From Tipula vernalis (lineage: Eukaryota > Arthropoda > Insecta > Diptera > Tipulidae): 64,000 nucleotides of DNA. The translations under genes and the position numbers were made by a program. Under the pieces are notes generated by a model. It was not told where the DNA came from. It made no database searches and saw only the letters and a list, made by a program, of their open reading frames with translations. Location of the stretch: positions 187,535,561 through 187,599,560 of the forward strand of contig OY282560.1 of the NCBI GenBank assembly GCA_958295665.1, read 5' to 3'. Shown piece after piece: positions 33,749 through 46,095 of the stretch (within the stretch, counting starts at the first letter, position 1; the number at the start of each line of letters is the position of its first letter).

Positions 33749-34087
33749 ATTCGATAAACTTCAGGTTTCTTTTATTATACGTAAACAGAGAAAAAGATAC
33801 ATTACACATTTGCACTTTGTACACATATTTTCAGTAATTGCAGCATTGAATAATTACAATTATAACTTATTTTGTTTAGTTACACTCAATAAACCCATGA
33901 TTTTTTCGAGTGCGGTCGAGTGTAAGTAATGAATTCCAGAAATAATAATTCAATATAATGAAATAAATTGGTTCTAAAAATGGCCTTTACAAATTTTCCC
34001 CTTCAGTTATTTCATTAAGTATATTCTTATTCCTGAAACTCGTCATTACACTCGACTGCACACGAAAAGATCAAAGGTTTATCGATT
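33749..34087. repeat. Foldback element, family A copy 2
   Basis: This is a diverged copy of 12711-13122. ATAATTACAATTATAACTTA, AATAAACCCATGA and CCCCTTCAGTTATTTCATT (inverted context AACTGAAGGGGG in the other copy) are shared. The outer arms TTCGATAAACTTCAGG and GGTTTATCGATT, and the inner arms TTTTTCGAGTGCGGTCGAG and CTCGACTGCACACGAAAA, still pair. Confidence 0.68.
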
Positions 34088-34171
34088 GTGAAAATCTATT
34101 AAAGCTTATAGTTACCCCGCTTATAATTGCGATTTTCTATTACAATCTGAACCTATACCAAATTAATCCAA

Positions 34172-34270
34172 TACCCTAGATAATCAGCGCTTTGACAAAT
34201 CCGGTTTAGCTAAATTCATTCAAATATTCTAAAAAAAAAGCGATTAGCTAAAATTGAGGTTCACATTTTA
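34172..34270 (+). repeat. Fragment of the 4976-type MITE
   Basis: It starts TACCCTAGATAATCAGCGC, like the left end at 4976, then CCGGTTTAGCTAAAT. It ends with AGCGATTAGCTAAAATTGAG, which recurs in the 13206-13505 copy. No second end was found, so the copy is truncated. Confidence 0.6.
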
Positions 34271-34533
34271 CGAACAAAATTTTTAGTCAGTTTCACGGGG
34301 AATGATTCTCAGTTGTGTTGTCAGTTTCATTGGGAATGGTGTTGAATTTCTCAAAAATTTAATTACAAACTCCGGATGAGAAACAGATTAGATGAGATGA
34401 GTAAAAACAGAGTAAATGCTCTTGCCAGAATTTAAAATTTTTACTTGATAATTAATCAAGCTCTTCAAGTATTTATTTTTTAGAGAAGAAAACATTCGCA
34501 CGTGAAGGTAATTGAATGGTCTTTCAAGCAAAA

Positions 34534-36667
34534 CCCTTGTGTTTACAACCGAATTTTTATCTTCGTCTTTACAACCAACATACCCGGGTGAAGTATGTAC
34601 GATTTCTATTCATTTTGCGTGAAATTTTGTTTTAAAATTGAATTTTACATTAGCATAAATAAATTTTGATCATTTCAATTTTATTTATTAATACAACATG
34701 CTATTGTATTTCCTGGTTTTGTACAACCATGTTTTATTTATGATAACTGAATATTTCGACACGACACTAATCAACAAATATACCGGAAAAATTAAAAATA
34801 TGAGTGAAATAGATAATAAAAGACGACGACTTAGATATTGATATTGTGGCGGAAGAGTTGGCAGAAGAACCCGTGGAGCAATCGAACCCTTTGGAATATA
34901 AGGCAAGGGATGGAACAGTTTGGACTGAAATTCCATCAACACATCGCAGAAATCTATCGCACAACATTTTTAAATCGCCCACTGCAGGCCCAACAACTAA
35001 AACAAACAATTTAAGCAACATCCAAACATTTAAACTATTTATACGTGAAGACATTTGTGACGTCACATTCGTGAGACCAATCATAAAGCTCAAAATTACC
35101 AAACATGGAACCATAAAAATCCAAATAATATTCGGGTATAGAAGCCAATAAGTATCTCTGAATTTAATGAATATCTTGGCATTATAAATATTCCTGTGTC
35201 AGCCGATCCAAGAATGAGTATACTAGATTTGTGGAGATCTAGTTCTCATCCCCTTTCACGCGCTACGATGGGTGTTCAGAGCTTTATATGATAAACCGAT
35301 ATATCAGATTTGATAATGAGAATATCCGTGCGCAACGGATACTTGCTGTCTTGTAGCTGAAGCAAACGTTACGATTAATGACGTTTCACACAGTACATTC
35401 CTTCAAAACCGGCCAGATATGGAATTAAAGTATGGTGGGTGTGCGACTCCACTACCTCGTATCCATTGAAAGAACAAATCTACACTGGAATCGCTGCAAA
35501 CTCACAAAGGGAAAGTAACGAAGGAGAACAAGTTGTTAAAGATTTATGCTGTACTATTTTTCGGAGAAGTGGTCGAAATATTACGTGTGAAAATTTTTGT
35601 ACCTGATAAAATGTAGCTTCTATTTGACCACAATTTATCAATTCTAGTATCAGCGGAATTCCTTGTTGTAAAAGGCAAACCTCGACCTGTCGAATCGTCT
35701 ATTTTCGGATTTTCGAACAACATCACAATGTGTTCGTATATTTCAAAAAAAAAAAAAAACAAAGCTGTGGTGGTTTTATCCACTATGCATTATGATAAGA
35801 AGAAACAAGGATCGGCTAATAAATCAACAATAACCCTATGACTGAACTAAGAGCAGCGTGCAATATTCATGCAAAAGGAGGACGAATCTCTGCCACTGGC
35901 ATTTTTTTATAACATTCTGGATGTGGCGGCTTTAGTAACACATATAGTATATATAGAAAATAATCCATTCTTGAAAAAAAACTCCATTCACCGGCGTACA
36001 TTTTTGCAACAATTATGCGAGCAGTTGGTTATGTCTGAAATTAGTAAGCGTTCCAAGAACCCGCAAATAACGCGACATTTTGTTACCAAAAACGGTATCG
36101 AAAGTATGTTGGGCCATACTGTGGAAATTGAAGCAAGAGATGTACAAAGCATATCTATCGCAAAAAAACGTGACTCAAGCGGTAGAATTATACACAAAGG
36201 AAACTGCCACCTCTGTTCTAAGAAAAGATTGACCTGGAAAAATTGTGCGAATTGCAAAAAAACCAGTCTGCGCGCAGCGTACATTGATTGTAGTAACTTG
36301 TTTGCGATGTACCACAAACACCGGGAATTCATTTTTTTGTAATTTTTTATTATATGTAAAGTTTTATTAATAAATAATGAACTAAAACTAAATAATATGA
36401 AATTTTCTAATTTTGAATTTTCATTTAGTGTTAAGATTTAGCTACATACCCGGGTACGTTGGTTGTCAATTTGAGGGGTTCTTCGAAACAAACTATACTA
36501 AAAACAAGTTACAATCGAGTTTTGGAAAAACTTTTCTTGAAATTCCATTCAGAACATATAATTGTTAAGCTACTGAAGGGTTCATGTCTATAAGATACCT
36601 AAATCAATAAAATTTTGGTCATTAAAATTGAAAAACATACCCGGGTATGTGGTTGTAAATATAAAGG
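34534..36667 (+). mobile_element. piggyBac-type element, decayed
   Basis: The left end CCCTTGTGTTTACAACC matches the complement of the right end CCTTTATATTTACAACC at 14 of 17 bases. TTAA lies immediately outside the right end (36668-36671); at the left the target site has changed to AAAA. Palindromic CATACCCGGGTA-type motifs occur inside the left end (about 34578) and twice on the right (about 36448 and 36635). Between them lies a piggyBac transposase pseudogene on the plus strand. Length (about 2.1 kb) is near the normal size for the family. Confidence 0.85.
34801..36342 (+). pseudogene. piggyBac transposase pseudogene
   Basis: An acidic start (DIDIVAEELAEEP) leads to VWTEIPSTHRRNLSHNIF, the usual N-terminal block. 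KYGIKVWWVCDSTTSYPLKE has the first catalytic aspartate (GAC at 35445). GRNITCENFCT is the block that normally reads DNFFTS, but its aspartate is now glutamate (GAA at 35589). PRPVESSIFGFSNNITMCSY and AVVVLSTMHYDKKK follow. The KGGVDxxD block with the third aspartate is not recognisable. The last frame (35869-36342) has LPLAFFYNILDVAALVTHIV and a cysteine-rich tail, GNCHLCSKKRLTWKNCANCK. Multiple frameshifts and stops are present. Confidence 0.88.
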
Positions 36668-36737
36668 TTAAATCGTCTACCAACAAGAGATTTTTGAAAA
36701 AATTTAAGTAAAATCATTTTTTAATTTTTTCTTTTTA

Positions 36738-36972
36738 TATGATTTTAATACGTTCCGAATATTGTAAGAGAATTCAATCTAGTTTCGAACTGATGAGCTT
36801 ACGATTATGAAAAAATCAATCTTCTCATCAGGCCGCGGCGACTGGACTGATTATACCACAATTTACATTCGATATATACAGAATGTGCTATGCGTTATGT
36901 ACTAGCGAATCATAACTAATGCAGATAAATTCTCTTACAATTTTTTCTTCTTCACGACATTCACACAGCTCT
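36738..36972 (+). repeat. Dispersed repeat, inverted partner at 54868
   Basis: The reverse complement of 54868-55097 matches nearly throughout. Shared blocks are GTTCCGAAxATTGTAAGAGA, GATGAGCTTA, TCAGGCCGCGGCGACTGGAC and CATTCTGTATATAT-like sequence in the partner. ATTGTAAGAGAATT at 36761 is inverted at 36928-36941 (AATTCTCTTACAAT), so it may be a MITE with terminal repeats inside the shared region. A GTTCGAAACT string resembles a tRNA B box, so a SINE is possible too. Confidence 0.72.
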
Positions 36973-36973
36973 A

Positions 36974-38285
36974 TTTCTGTGTACGCTAATTTTACTTTAT
37001 TTTACAAATTAAAATGTTGATGGAATCTTTAATTTGTTTTACTAAATTTTAATTTATTCTGAATTAAATAGCATTTAGTATAACATCCTATTTTTCAATG
37101 TATATTAAATACTATTAAAATATTTAGATGCTCAATTTGATTAGGTCACACAATTTATAATTATTTTTATACATTTTTGATAAATTTGGAAATTTTTAAG
37201 CAATCAAAACCTTTCACAATTACATACATGAATTTCTTTCAATTTTCTAAAATACTAAATTGATTTAGTATTTTAGAAAATTACGGAGAATTTTTTAAAA
37301 TTTGCAATTAAATCATAATTCCTTGATGACTTGTCGGCAAATTAAAAACAAATGTCTAACAAATATTCGAAAATCTTCTTAATTAGCCACGATATAGAAG
37401 TATAAAGGTATGCTCGATTAGTTCAAAAAACTGGGTATGTTTTGCGCCTGTTGTCGTCCAGTGACAACTCTAAAAATCCGCCGAGTGAGAACTCGGTACA
37501 TTTTGTATGGCGTTTTTATTTAAACAAGGTCTACTGTGTTTATTTTTTATTCATGTACATAAAATGATTAGCATATGAGCATATCTTAATAATTCCTGTA
37601 TCGTGTTAATTAGCTATACCCGGTACGTATGCCTTTGATCAAAATCAACAAAAATGTTTAAACAAGCCGTATTATGGTGATACAAACACAAAATAAAACC
37701 TACTATTTCTGTAAGTATTAGTGTCGTGATACAGTATAATCTTTACATACTTCGATTTTAAATTGTAGTTTGTATCAAAAATAGAATAAGACCTCACTAA
37801 CACTTATAGAAATAGAAGGATTATTATTTAATAGTGTGTGTGCATCATAGAAACAATACGGCCTGAACTGTTTGGATACACTGACTTCGGGTGACTTATA
37901 TTTTAAACTAAACATTTTAAAGCGTAGCCATAAGAAACTATTATGCTTAAAAAATGTTGTTCTAAATATCAGGTGCATTCAAAATTCAAAGCTTAGCTTT
38001 GTACTAAATAATATATGTACTAGAAGAAGATATAAAATAAATAAACAATTGTCATTTGCCCAAATCAAACGGCCATAAATACTTAATTCTACCTGGTTGA
38101 GAAATACGACCAATATAATTTTATTAAGACTCGTTATAACAAACACGTGTCAGCTGCCGATGCTCAAGGCAACCCCTGTGATCGGCGGTACAGTGTTAAA
38201 AAGCTTTTTTGTATTTAGTTGGTACACATTTTAAATATTTTTAACAGACCTTTTTTCGGGATGAAGAAACTTTTCGGGCTAACTT
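36974..38285. other. Unassigned AT-rich DNA
   Basis: No coding motif was found. ATTTCTTTCAATTTTCTAAA near 37230 is followed by a palindrome, TTTTCTAAAATACTAAATTG / TTTAGTATTTTAGAAAA. Short frames at 37775-38078 lie opposite each other and lack similarity. Confidence 0.4.
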
Positions 38286-38299
38286 AACATACACATACA

Positions 38300-39480
38300 T
38301 ACAGAACTCTGTAATTCCAATTTTTAAAGGTGTAGATAAGCTAAATTGCTGTAATTACCGACCGATTTCTTTACTAAGCATCTCAGAGATATTTGAAAGA
38401 ATAATATTTAATCATCTGCATTGTTTTCTAAAACAATATTTAACATAATACATCCGAATCAATATGGTTTCACATTGAAGTCTGATTCACTAGCAGCAAT
38501 TCAACAATCACTTGATCAACAATTAAAAATAATTTACTTGTTTATCGATCTTTGTAAATCATTTGACTGTGTAAGGCTATACAATTTTAATAAGAAAAGT
38601 ATAGAAAATTGAATGTGTGTGATCCTGAACTTTCTATATTTAAAATTTACCTCAATCATGTTCAATTCATCAATACTAATAGTTTACAATTAAATAGCTT
38701 AAACAGTGTTCCGCAAGGCTCAATATTAGGCCCATATTATATGCTGACGATATAGTCCTCATTTACGCTAGTAAAGATCCGATTAATCAAATATTTCAAG
38801 AAATTGAGAAAGATCTGGTTAATATAAACTATTGATTGGATAACAATTTAACGAAATTAAATATTGATAAAACTAAATATATTGTTGTTAATCGAATGAA
38901 TAAAACCTTGCCAGAAGTTAGCATACAATTCTTGAACCAACCTGTGATTCAAGTCCAAGGTATTTAGTATTTAGGACTAAAAATAGATCATAAACTAAAA
39001 CCCTATAATCAAATTAATGCGATCAAAAAGAGAATATGCGCAATGTTATTTGCTATTAAACGATCAAGGTCATTCCAACTGTCTGGAAATTGTATTCTTC
39101 ATTTATTGTACCGCATGTCTTAAAACAACGTTTTTAAATTTATAACGAAACTTCCTCCACTTCGTCCTACAATTGAGCTCTACATATTAAATCATCTACC
39201 GTTTTCGGTCTTAAATAACTAAGTTCGAGTAATTTTATTAATTTTGAAAATTAAACACTTGCTTATCAAATGTATTCAGAAGCCCTTATTAGTTTGGATA
39301 TTCTTGATTACTAAACTCGGGATAATTTAAATATTTATGTCAGTAGTTAAAGAACCAATTTTGGATTCAATAATATCCTCTGGCACGGGTGTTTGTTATT
39401 TAACAACTTACCCGAATCTAAGTCTAATAAGTTTTAAAATAGACACTTTTGGATGAGTTTGTTAAGAATTACACTTTAAA
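38300..39480 (+). pseudogene. LINE reverse transcriptase remnant (YADD intact)
   Basis: VIPIFKGVDKLNCCNYRPIS, then LLSISEIFERIIFNHL (from 38311) are the finger motifs of the Jockey/CR1 group. INQYGF, DSLAAIQQSLDQQLKIIYLF and IDLCKSFDCV are motif A, with LDxxKAFDxV-like sequence. NSVPQGSILGP is motif B. After a short deletion YADDIVLIYASKDPINQIFQ follows, with both aspartates at 38746-38751. DNNLTKLNIDKTKYIVV and YLGLKIDHKLK complete the palm and thumb. Stops and frameshifts are scattered. The endonuclease is absent. The remaining 3' part runs to about 39480 without clear motifs. Confidence 0.82.
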
Positions 39481-39899
39481 TCATTAATTAAATATTCACA
39501 TGATTGTTTTCAGCGAAGAACCTTTATACGATTATACGAAAAATTATTTATAACGGCTATTTTGCGTAGCTCTGCTAGAAATGGGTTTTTTCTGAACATA
39601 TACCTAATTTGTTATTACACATAAGGCATGCTGTCCGCGGGCCGTAAGATGGAATAACCATTGCGGTTGCCCTAAGAGGTTGCAAACTAAGAATAAATAT
39701 TTATTTTTCATGAAAAATAAATGTGTAAGGAAAATAATAAAAAAACACCACCATTTGGCTCGAAAGTCATGACAATCCCCAATACTGGCTAGTAAATGTC
39801 ACGCTAAATTAAATTAGAATAAATACCAACTAGAAATCACCAGTTGTTCTAGGGTCACAAAAATAAATAGTTTTCAGTGCAGACTTAGTTATTTGGTTT

Positions 39900-39949
39900 T
39901 CGAAATTTCGAATTTTCGAAATTTCGAATTTTCGAAATTTCGAATTTTC
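39900..39949. repeat. 16-bp tandem repeat, three copies
   Basis: Unit CGAAATTTCGAATTTT is repeated about three times. The unit is itself palindromic. Confidence 0.92.
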
Positions 39950-40445
39950 TAAATCCGGAATACCGTAAACTCGTGTGTACCAAAATTCGCGACCCTTATT
40001 AAAGCTTCCAGCATAGGGATTTAGGTTGCTCAATACAGTTAAAAGGCTCGAAAATATTCAAGATTTTCCCTTTTAAATCGGCATAAGTCGGCCATTAGAG
40101 AAATTAATGAAAAACCATATACAATTCTTAAGATTAAACTCGTAAAATTTCTCACTGCAAGCTTTTAAAATGTACTCGTAAGTCTTTAATTTTGAAAACT
40201 GTATTTAATTTAAAAAAATAAAAAATAATCAGAATTCCGGAATTGAAAATTTCGAAAGCCGAAAATCCAAAATTACTATTTTATGAAATTCGTGGCACTC
40301 CTACTTCTTAGGTCAAACGATGGTCTGAACTCTATTTAAGGAAATACCTTTGCCATTATTTACCTTTGCTAGCAGAGAAACACGAACTAAAATGTTTTAT
40401 GGATAAATCCTGAAAAATTCCTAATATCTAACACAATATATATAT

Positions 40446-40450
<5 letters not shown>

Positions 40451-40495
<45 letters not shown>
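40451..40495. repeat. (AT)n microsatellite, about 45 bp
   Basis: Alternating A/T with a short interrupted TATATATCCAATAT flank at its left. Confidence 0.95.
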
Positions 40496-40497
<2 letters not shown>

Positions 40498-43330
40498 TAA
40501 ATTTATATGTAAATATAAATAAAATAAATAAACTTTTGAGTCGAAGGCTTCGACAAAGACGGAAAGACGGGAGATGGTAAAGATGAGAGTAAAGCACCAA
40601 CTTGAAGAAGTCAGACTCTTAACAGGTTTACCAGAAGGTTCGTTATAGATCACCATAAGTGAGTAAACAAAGACAGCTAAAAAACTGTAGAGTATTCGAG
40701 TTTCTCGAAAATGATAGCTACATCAGACATTGACGTGAATTGGCGAGTGATCATTTACGGCAAAATGTTTTAAACATTAAATTAATGACGCTGGTTGAGA
40801 GAAGAAATCTTTCGATACTAAAATTTGGAATGGAAAACAAAATCGATAAAAGCCAAAATTTTCACCCAACAAATTAAATTTTAAACGTTTTATTCTGTTA
40901 AATCAGTCGAACCTTCAAAATTTGATTCCTAAAAAAAAAAATTTAACTCGCAATTCATTCCAATCCTTAATTAGGGATACAAGTAATTACACTCTCTGAG
41001 CCAAAGTACCGACCTTAATTTGTTATAATAAATAATATAAAGCATCGCCCATTTATTTATGAAAGTTGCTTATTTGTAGTCGTTCCGCTACGCTACCATA
41101 AATTGTGATTTATTATTCCAAGACGAGAGATTACGTTTAAACTTTAATCTTCCTTTTTTTTATTATATCCAGCTGATTAATTTTATTTTATCACATTTTA
41201 TTTATTTGAATAATTATCCTTTATATCGTTTTTATTTGGTGCTAGAGACTTGATAAAATGTGGTTAAATAGGATTTCTTTTTTTTTGGTTTGCGGTTTGG
41301 CGAATAACCTCTAAAAATAGAGTATACATCTTTAAAATTGATTAATAGCTTTATATTTCTCGGTAAAAGGGATGGCAGTGGAAACAAATAACAAGGATAA
41401 TGTATTGTACATATCTTATTTCCTTAATTGTTGATCCAAATATTTATATATATACAACGGAACACAAAAGAAAAAATTGAAAGTTTTCAGTGTTTTGTGT
41501 TTTCTTGAAAAACAAACAAATAAACTGAAATGAATGCGCGAGAATGGATACACCATTCAAGGAAGGCGGTTGGGGTGGTGGAAAAACAATAGAATAAAAA
41601 TGTCTTTCAAGCAAAAAAAAAAAAGCATTATTTCGTATCTTTTATGCTTGAAAATAATACACACCAAAAAGATGCAATATTAAAAGGATTTTTCTTATTC
41701 TGGAATTTTGTAATGCTTTTTAAATCTGCTATGGATACGGATTTGGAATGTTCTTTGTAAAAGTCAAGTTTAAGAATAAAATTTAAACAATTCTTATTTT
41801 TCAGTATTACGAGGGCTAATTCACTTGGTCTTTGCTGAATAATAAATAGTTTTTCCGTTAACATGTTGTGTGTTTGTCACCTATGTAAGTATAGAATAAT
41901 ACTTTGATCATGATTCGTGCAGACTGTTTGAACAACATTTGTTTTTTTTTATAAAATTGGTTAACTCCCTTTTATTAGCATACTTTTAAAGTTTAAACCC
42001 ACACACTTAAGTATGCCACAGTTGGTTCTGTTATATTTTGAAGTTTTTCGACCAGACAACAACAATGTTCTGTCTCATCATCGTTTTTATATCTTAATTT
42101 CAACATTATACATAATATATTGTATTGTTCAATTCTGAATATTTTATCCTGGGGTTTTATCTTAATTTAAAAATGTTATACAAAACAACACAACCTTTTG
42201 TATATACTTACAAGAGTAAATTATATAAATATTTTCCCTTTCATTTTATTTAATTTCTCAAGAAAATCTAAAGCCTCAGAATTTTGGTGAAACTTTATTG
42301 TGTATTACTACGGGTTTCTACCTTTTTAACCTGAACGAAATGCATTCTTTTTTGGTATTATCAACTGATTTCTTGTTTGCTAATAGAATATGATTCTTCC
42401 ATTTGAATGCGCTAATCGCTTTACAGTGTTCTATTCGCACTGGAAAGAAAAAAGTAGGTATATAAATCGTGTATAAATAGTTGGATATTCTTAAGGATAC
42501 AAAATAAATACATCTCTTTCGTCCTGTTAATAATTTAGCGCAAACTATTTGAAAATGTTCAGTTAAATTTTGTAGTTACCTAAACACATACAAATATGAA
42601 ATACAAATGAAGTGAGGGATGGGGGGAGTCCAGTCGGTTTTGGTTAGTTTTCTGGTTTTATTTCAATTTATTTTTTGTGTATTTGCAGAAAGTTCTAAAT
42701 TTATTTATGTAAGCTTAGATTTTGACTAATTTAAATAAATTACGAGTAATAAGAGTAGAGATTTATTTATTTTATTCAATATTAGGGGTAATGTTACAGG
42801 ACAGATGAAACATTGATTGATGATATTACAGACGAAATTTGTGCTTAATTTCCCTTTTGTTTTCTTATATTGAATTTTATTTCCAACTTAATCCTTAAAC
42901 ACTTAAAATTATAATCATTTTAGAAAATAAAGTTCAAACAAATTAAAAAAAGAAAGATTACTGAACCTTACCGAACACCATCATTAGTCGATTTTCCTAA
43001 CTCAAAATAGCATTATTTTAAAAATATTTCTCTAAAACGGAAAATAATCGGAAGGAAATCTAACGTTTTGGGTTGAGGAGATGTTATCCACAAAATAAAT
43101 ACAAAATTGCTAATATAATCGTGACCAGCCGAATAAGTTTGTTTATGAATTAAATCGGAACTATTAGAAATTCGATCCAGACAAAACTCATCGTGAAATT
43201 AAATGGTTGCTTGAAAGAAACGGAAAAGTATTTACGATTTAATAATTATTTAAATCGGCAGTTTCGATATAATCAATTACTGAATAATTCTCATCTCTTT
43301 CTATAATATCGTCGACCAATTTACAGCTTT
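40496..43330. other. Long unassigned AT-rich stretch
   Basis: No gene, RNA or element end was recognised. A 78-codon minus frame (41628-41864) is of low complexity and has no known motif. Confidence 0.45.
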
Positions 43331-43367
43331 GTTTAACACAGGGCTTTGGAGTTGTACAATTTTTATG

Positions 43368-43445
43368 CTGCTCCGCTCCAGCACCGCTCCGGCACCGCTC
43401 CGGCACTACACTCCTGCTCCTGCTCCGATCCATGCTCCGCTTCAT
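43368..43445. repeat. Left subterminal GCTCC repeats of the hAT
   Basis: GCTCCGCTCC, CGCTCCGGCACCGCTCCGGC and CTCCTGCTCCTGCTCC occur in a short GC-rich block inside the left end. They also give a meaningless Arg/Ser-rich minus frame. Confidence 0.8.
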
Positions 43446-43600
43446 GTTCCAAGTACAAAAGTATAAAAATTAGAAATTTACAAAAGTTGAAATAACAATT
43501 TTTTTTACTTTAAATTAAATAAATAAATTTTATTTCAAATTGTAATTACATTTTATATATACTATATGTACTAATTACATATAAACAATATTAATTTTCG

Positions 43601-45460
43601 TTATTTTTTATTTATTCTATAAAATAAAACTGCTGAGAGTAAGTCTTCTTTCATCGACTGCCTTAAATTATTCAATTTTAATTTTAGAGGTGAAAATAGT
43701 CTCTCGACACTTGCTTGAGTAGTTGACATACTGGATGCAACTCGACATGCAGCTTGCATTCGTTCCGGATTCTTAATATTTGAGTCTACCCATGCCCTCC
43801 ATGACTTCACAATCTTCATTAAACAATCGTTCAAATTCTTCTTCGTTGCAATTGTGTATTTCTGATATTTTCCGGCGTTTTTCCTGCTTATCAAGCTCTT
43901 TCTCAAAATCATCGTCTTCTGAAGAATTTATGCTTGTGGCACTGGCAGTGGTACAGTTATTTTCTTGACGATCTGATTCGACTGTTACGACTATGAATTG
44001 TTGTTCTTCACTCGGTTGCAATTTATAGAAACGTCGGAGGATATTTTGTTTCTCAAGCCTTTGGGCAATACCTAAAAATCCTTCTTTAGCTTTCAATTTT
44101 TGAGATGAACATAGTAAAATCGTATAGCGTTGATCGCCATAAACTCCAGCAAGGAAATGCGTGTTTTTAAAATGATTCTCTTCGCGTTTTCGCATGGAGG
44201 ATACAATTTCGAGTGAAATTAGACCAATATTTTCTTGCGTTAATTTAGCGAGTTTATACCACTCTTTCATAAAAATTCCTGGAATTACATCTGCAGATTG
44301 AAGTTTTACTGTTGTACAGTTTGGCATTGCCAATAGTTCTTTCAGGTTTTTTACTTCATCCCATTCAGCTTTGGTTAACTTCAGCTCTCTTGTTCCTGCA
44401 GCAGCTACTTGTTCACAGTAAGATTGAAACACGAGAAGTCGATCAATCATTGCAAATGTTGAACCCCAACGAGTTACACTATCTAGTGGTTAAGTTAATC
44501 CATGTAATTGAAGCAGAATACTGCGAATATTTGGTGTTCGTAACTTAACAACGACTTGTCGAATTTTTCTCAAAAATTTAGTTGCGTGCTCTTTCTTTAA
44601 TCCATCCCAGATTGCCAACTGAAGTGTATGTATGCCACACCTCATCAATTGAACTTTTGATTCATCATTAAATACCCATTCTGGCAGTATAAAGCTCGGA
44701 TTGGAGACCCATTGTTTAGCATTAGCATTCTCAATTCTTCGGTAATTATGTTCCTCAATTTCTTCCTCTATCATAATTGATTCAGTACTAGTTCCGTTTA
44801 TAATATCATTGTCCGAATTAGAATCTTCATCGCAGCTGCTGAAATTATTTACGGCGCACGTCATATTTGCTGCATTGTCAACGCAGATACTCAAAATCTG
44901 CATTTTAGTGATATCGAATTTTTCTAAAATTGATTTCACTTGATTTTTCACATAAGACGAATCATGTTTTCCTTTGGTATCCACAATGTCCAATGTTTTT
45001 ATAATGACCTTATTTTTCTTTTCATCGTAGAACCGGACATTCACTGCGAGGAAACTTCTATTTCCATGGGTTGCTGCGTCCATCTTCAGGTAGCACAACT
45101 TTTCTTTTAATAATTCCTTTAGATCAGCACGAACAGAATCAGCTGTACTGATAACCAAATGACGAACTGCATCGTGTCCTGTCGAAATACCAAGCTTTTG
45201 AGCCATTTCACCCGCAATTTTTTGGAATCCCTTATTTTGCAGTCTGAATGTAGTAAGAAGTGATGTACTCAAGCAAACCATTTCCAACTGTAACTTTTGA
45301 AGACTTCAAAAATGAATCAATTTTCGTTTGTTCCATTTTGTGTTTCTTATTAGTTGATGCTCCATCGTAAGTATTATTTCCTTCACAATCACGACCACTT
45401 CGCTTTTCCGTGGCAACTTTATCTTCTTGGTCTTTCTTTTTTCGTTAGAGACATATAAAT
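43601..45460 (-). pseudogene. hAT transposase, nearly complete pseudogene
   Basis: The upstream part (about 45520-45440) has FNLWRHVKRNHPEIY, the HxxxxH half of a BED zinc finger; its Cys pair is not visible. From 45287 the frame reads FQKIAGEMAQKLGI, CYLKMDAATHGNRSFLAV (first catalytic aspartate) and ILSICVDNAANM (second). MRCGIHTLQLAIWDGL follows, the CxxHxLxLA block. A TAA at about 44490 interrupts PLDSVTRWGSTFAMIDRLL; the same frame then runs 225 codons to 43776. A frameshift near 43800 brings in ASSMSTTQASVERLFSPL, the C-terminal dimerisation block (usually SERxFS), ending at 43604. In the part I read there is one stop and one shift. Confidence 0.9.
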
Positions 45461-45974
45461 TTCCGGATGGTTACGTTTGACATGCCGCCAAAGATTAAAT
45501 TTTTTCACGGTACTGGATTCATTGGCATTGAATTTAAGTTGCATCGTTTGAGTTGGCCATTTACTTCATTTTCCACCTTGCAAGTTGCCGACTTTCTTGT
45601 ATTATTTATTTCAAAGTTGTTTCTTAAATCCTCTTCCGTAAATCGGCTATCTATCATGGACCATGGTTAAACTTACTTAAAACACCTAAAAAAACATTGT
45701 TACATTTACATATTAATAAAAATGTTTTTTTTTTTACTTATAAAAATTTATTATAACAAAAACAAACAGTTTTATAATAATTAGCCACAAAAAACATATC
45801 ATAACCTCAAAATTCACAAATACTCAACAAAATTACATGAAAAGAAATACATAACATTAAAGCAAAAAAGGTAGTAGATTTTTTTGTGTATTTACGCAAC
45901 GTATGTTTGTACTAGTTTAGTACATCTACTTTAGTACATTTAATAAATCTACTACATATGGATTTTTTTAATAA

Positions 45975-46087
45975 GCTGGAGCAGCGGAGCAATCAAAATT
46001 ATTGTGCTCCGAGCTCCACTCCAGCTCCGGGGAAAAATTTTGTGCTCCAGTGATCCGCGCTCCAGCTCCACGCTCCGCTCCAAATCC
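45975..46087. repeat. Right subterminal GGAGC repeats of the hAT
   Basis: GCTGGAGCAGCGGAGC, GCTCCGAGCTCCACTCCAGC and CGCTCCAGCTCCACGCTCCG occur next to the right end, a mirror of the left block. Confidence 0.82.
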
Positions 46088-46095
46088 CTTTAACA

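Larger units (their letters stand above)
43339..46087 (-). mobile_element. hAT element with GGAGC-rich ends
   Basis: The left end CAGGGCTTTGGAG and the complement of the right end GGGATTTGGAGCGGAG are inverted. The flanks GTTTAACA (43331-43338) and CTTTAACA (46088-46095) differ by one base, an 8-bp hAT target duplication. Arrays of GGAGC/GCTCC lie just inside both ends (43370-43445 and 45975-46085) and look like transposase-binding repeats. The interior is a nearly complete transposase on the minus strand. Length is about 2.75 kb. The terminal two bases on the right appear altered. Confidence 0.88.

Noticed and set aside
35988..36332. 114-codon minus-strand frame
   Set aside because: It is the shadow of the piggyBac C-terminal frame, which carries the family's conserved blocks.
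36738..36972. tRNA gene suggested by GTTCGAAACT
   Set aside because: No cloverleaf stems or matching A box at proper spacing could be found. The string is part of a dispersed repeat.
43239..43445. Arg/Ser-rich 68-codon minus-strand frame
   Set aside because: It comes from the GCTCC repeats at the end of the hAT.
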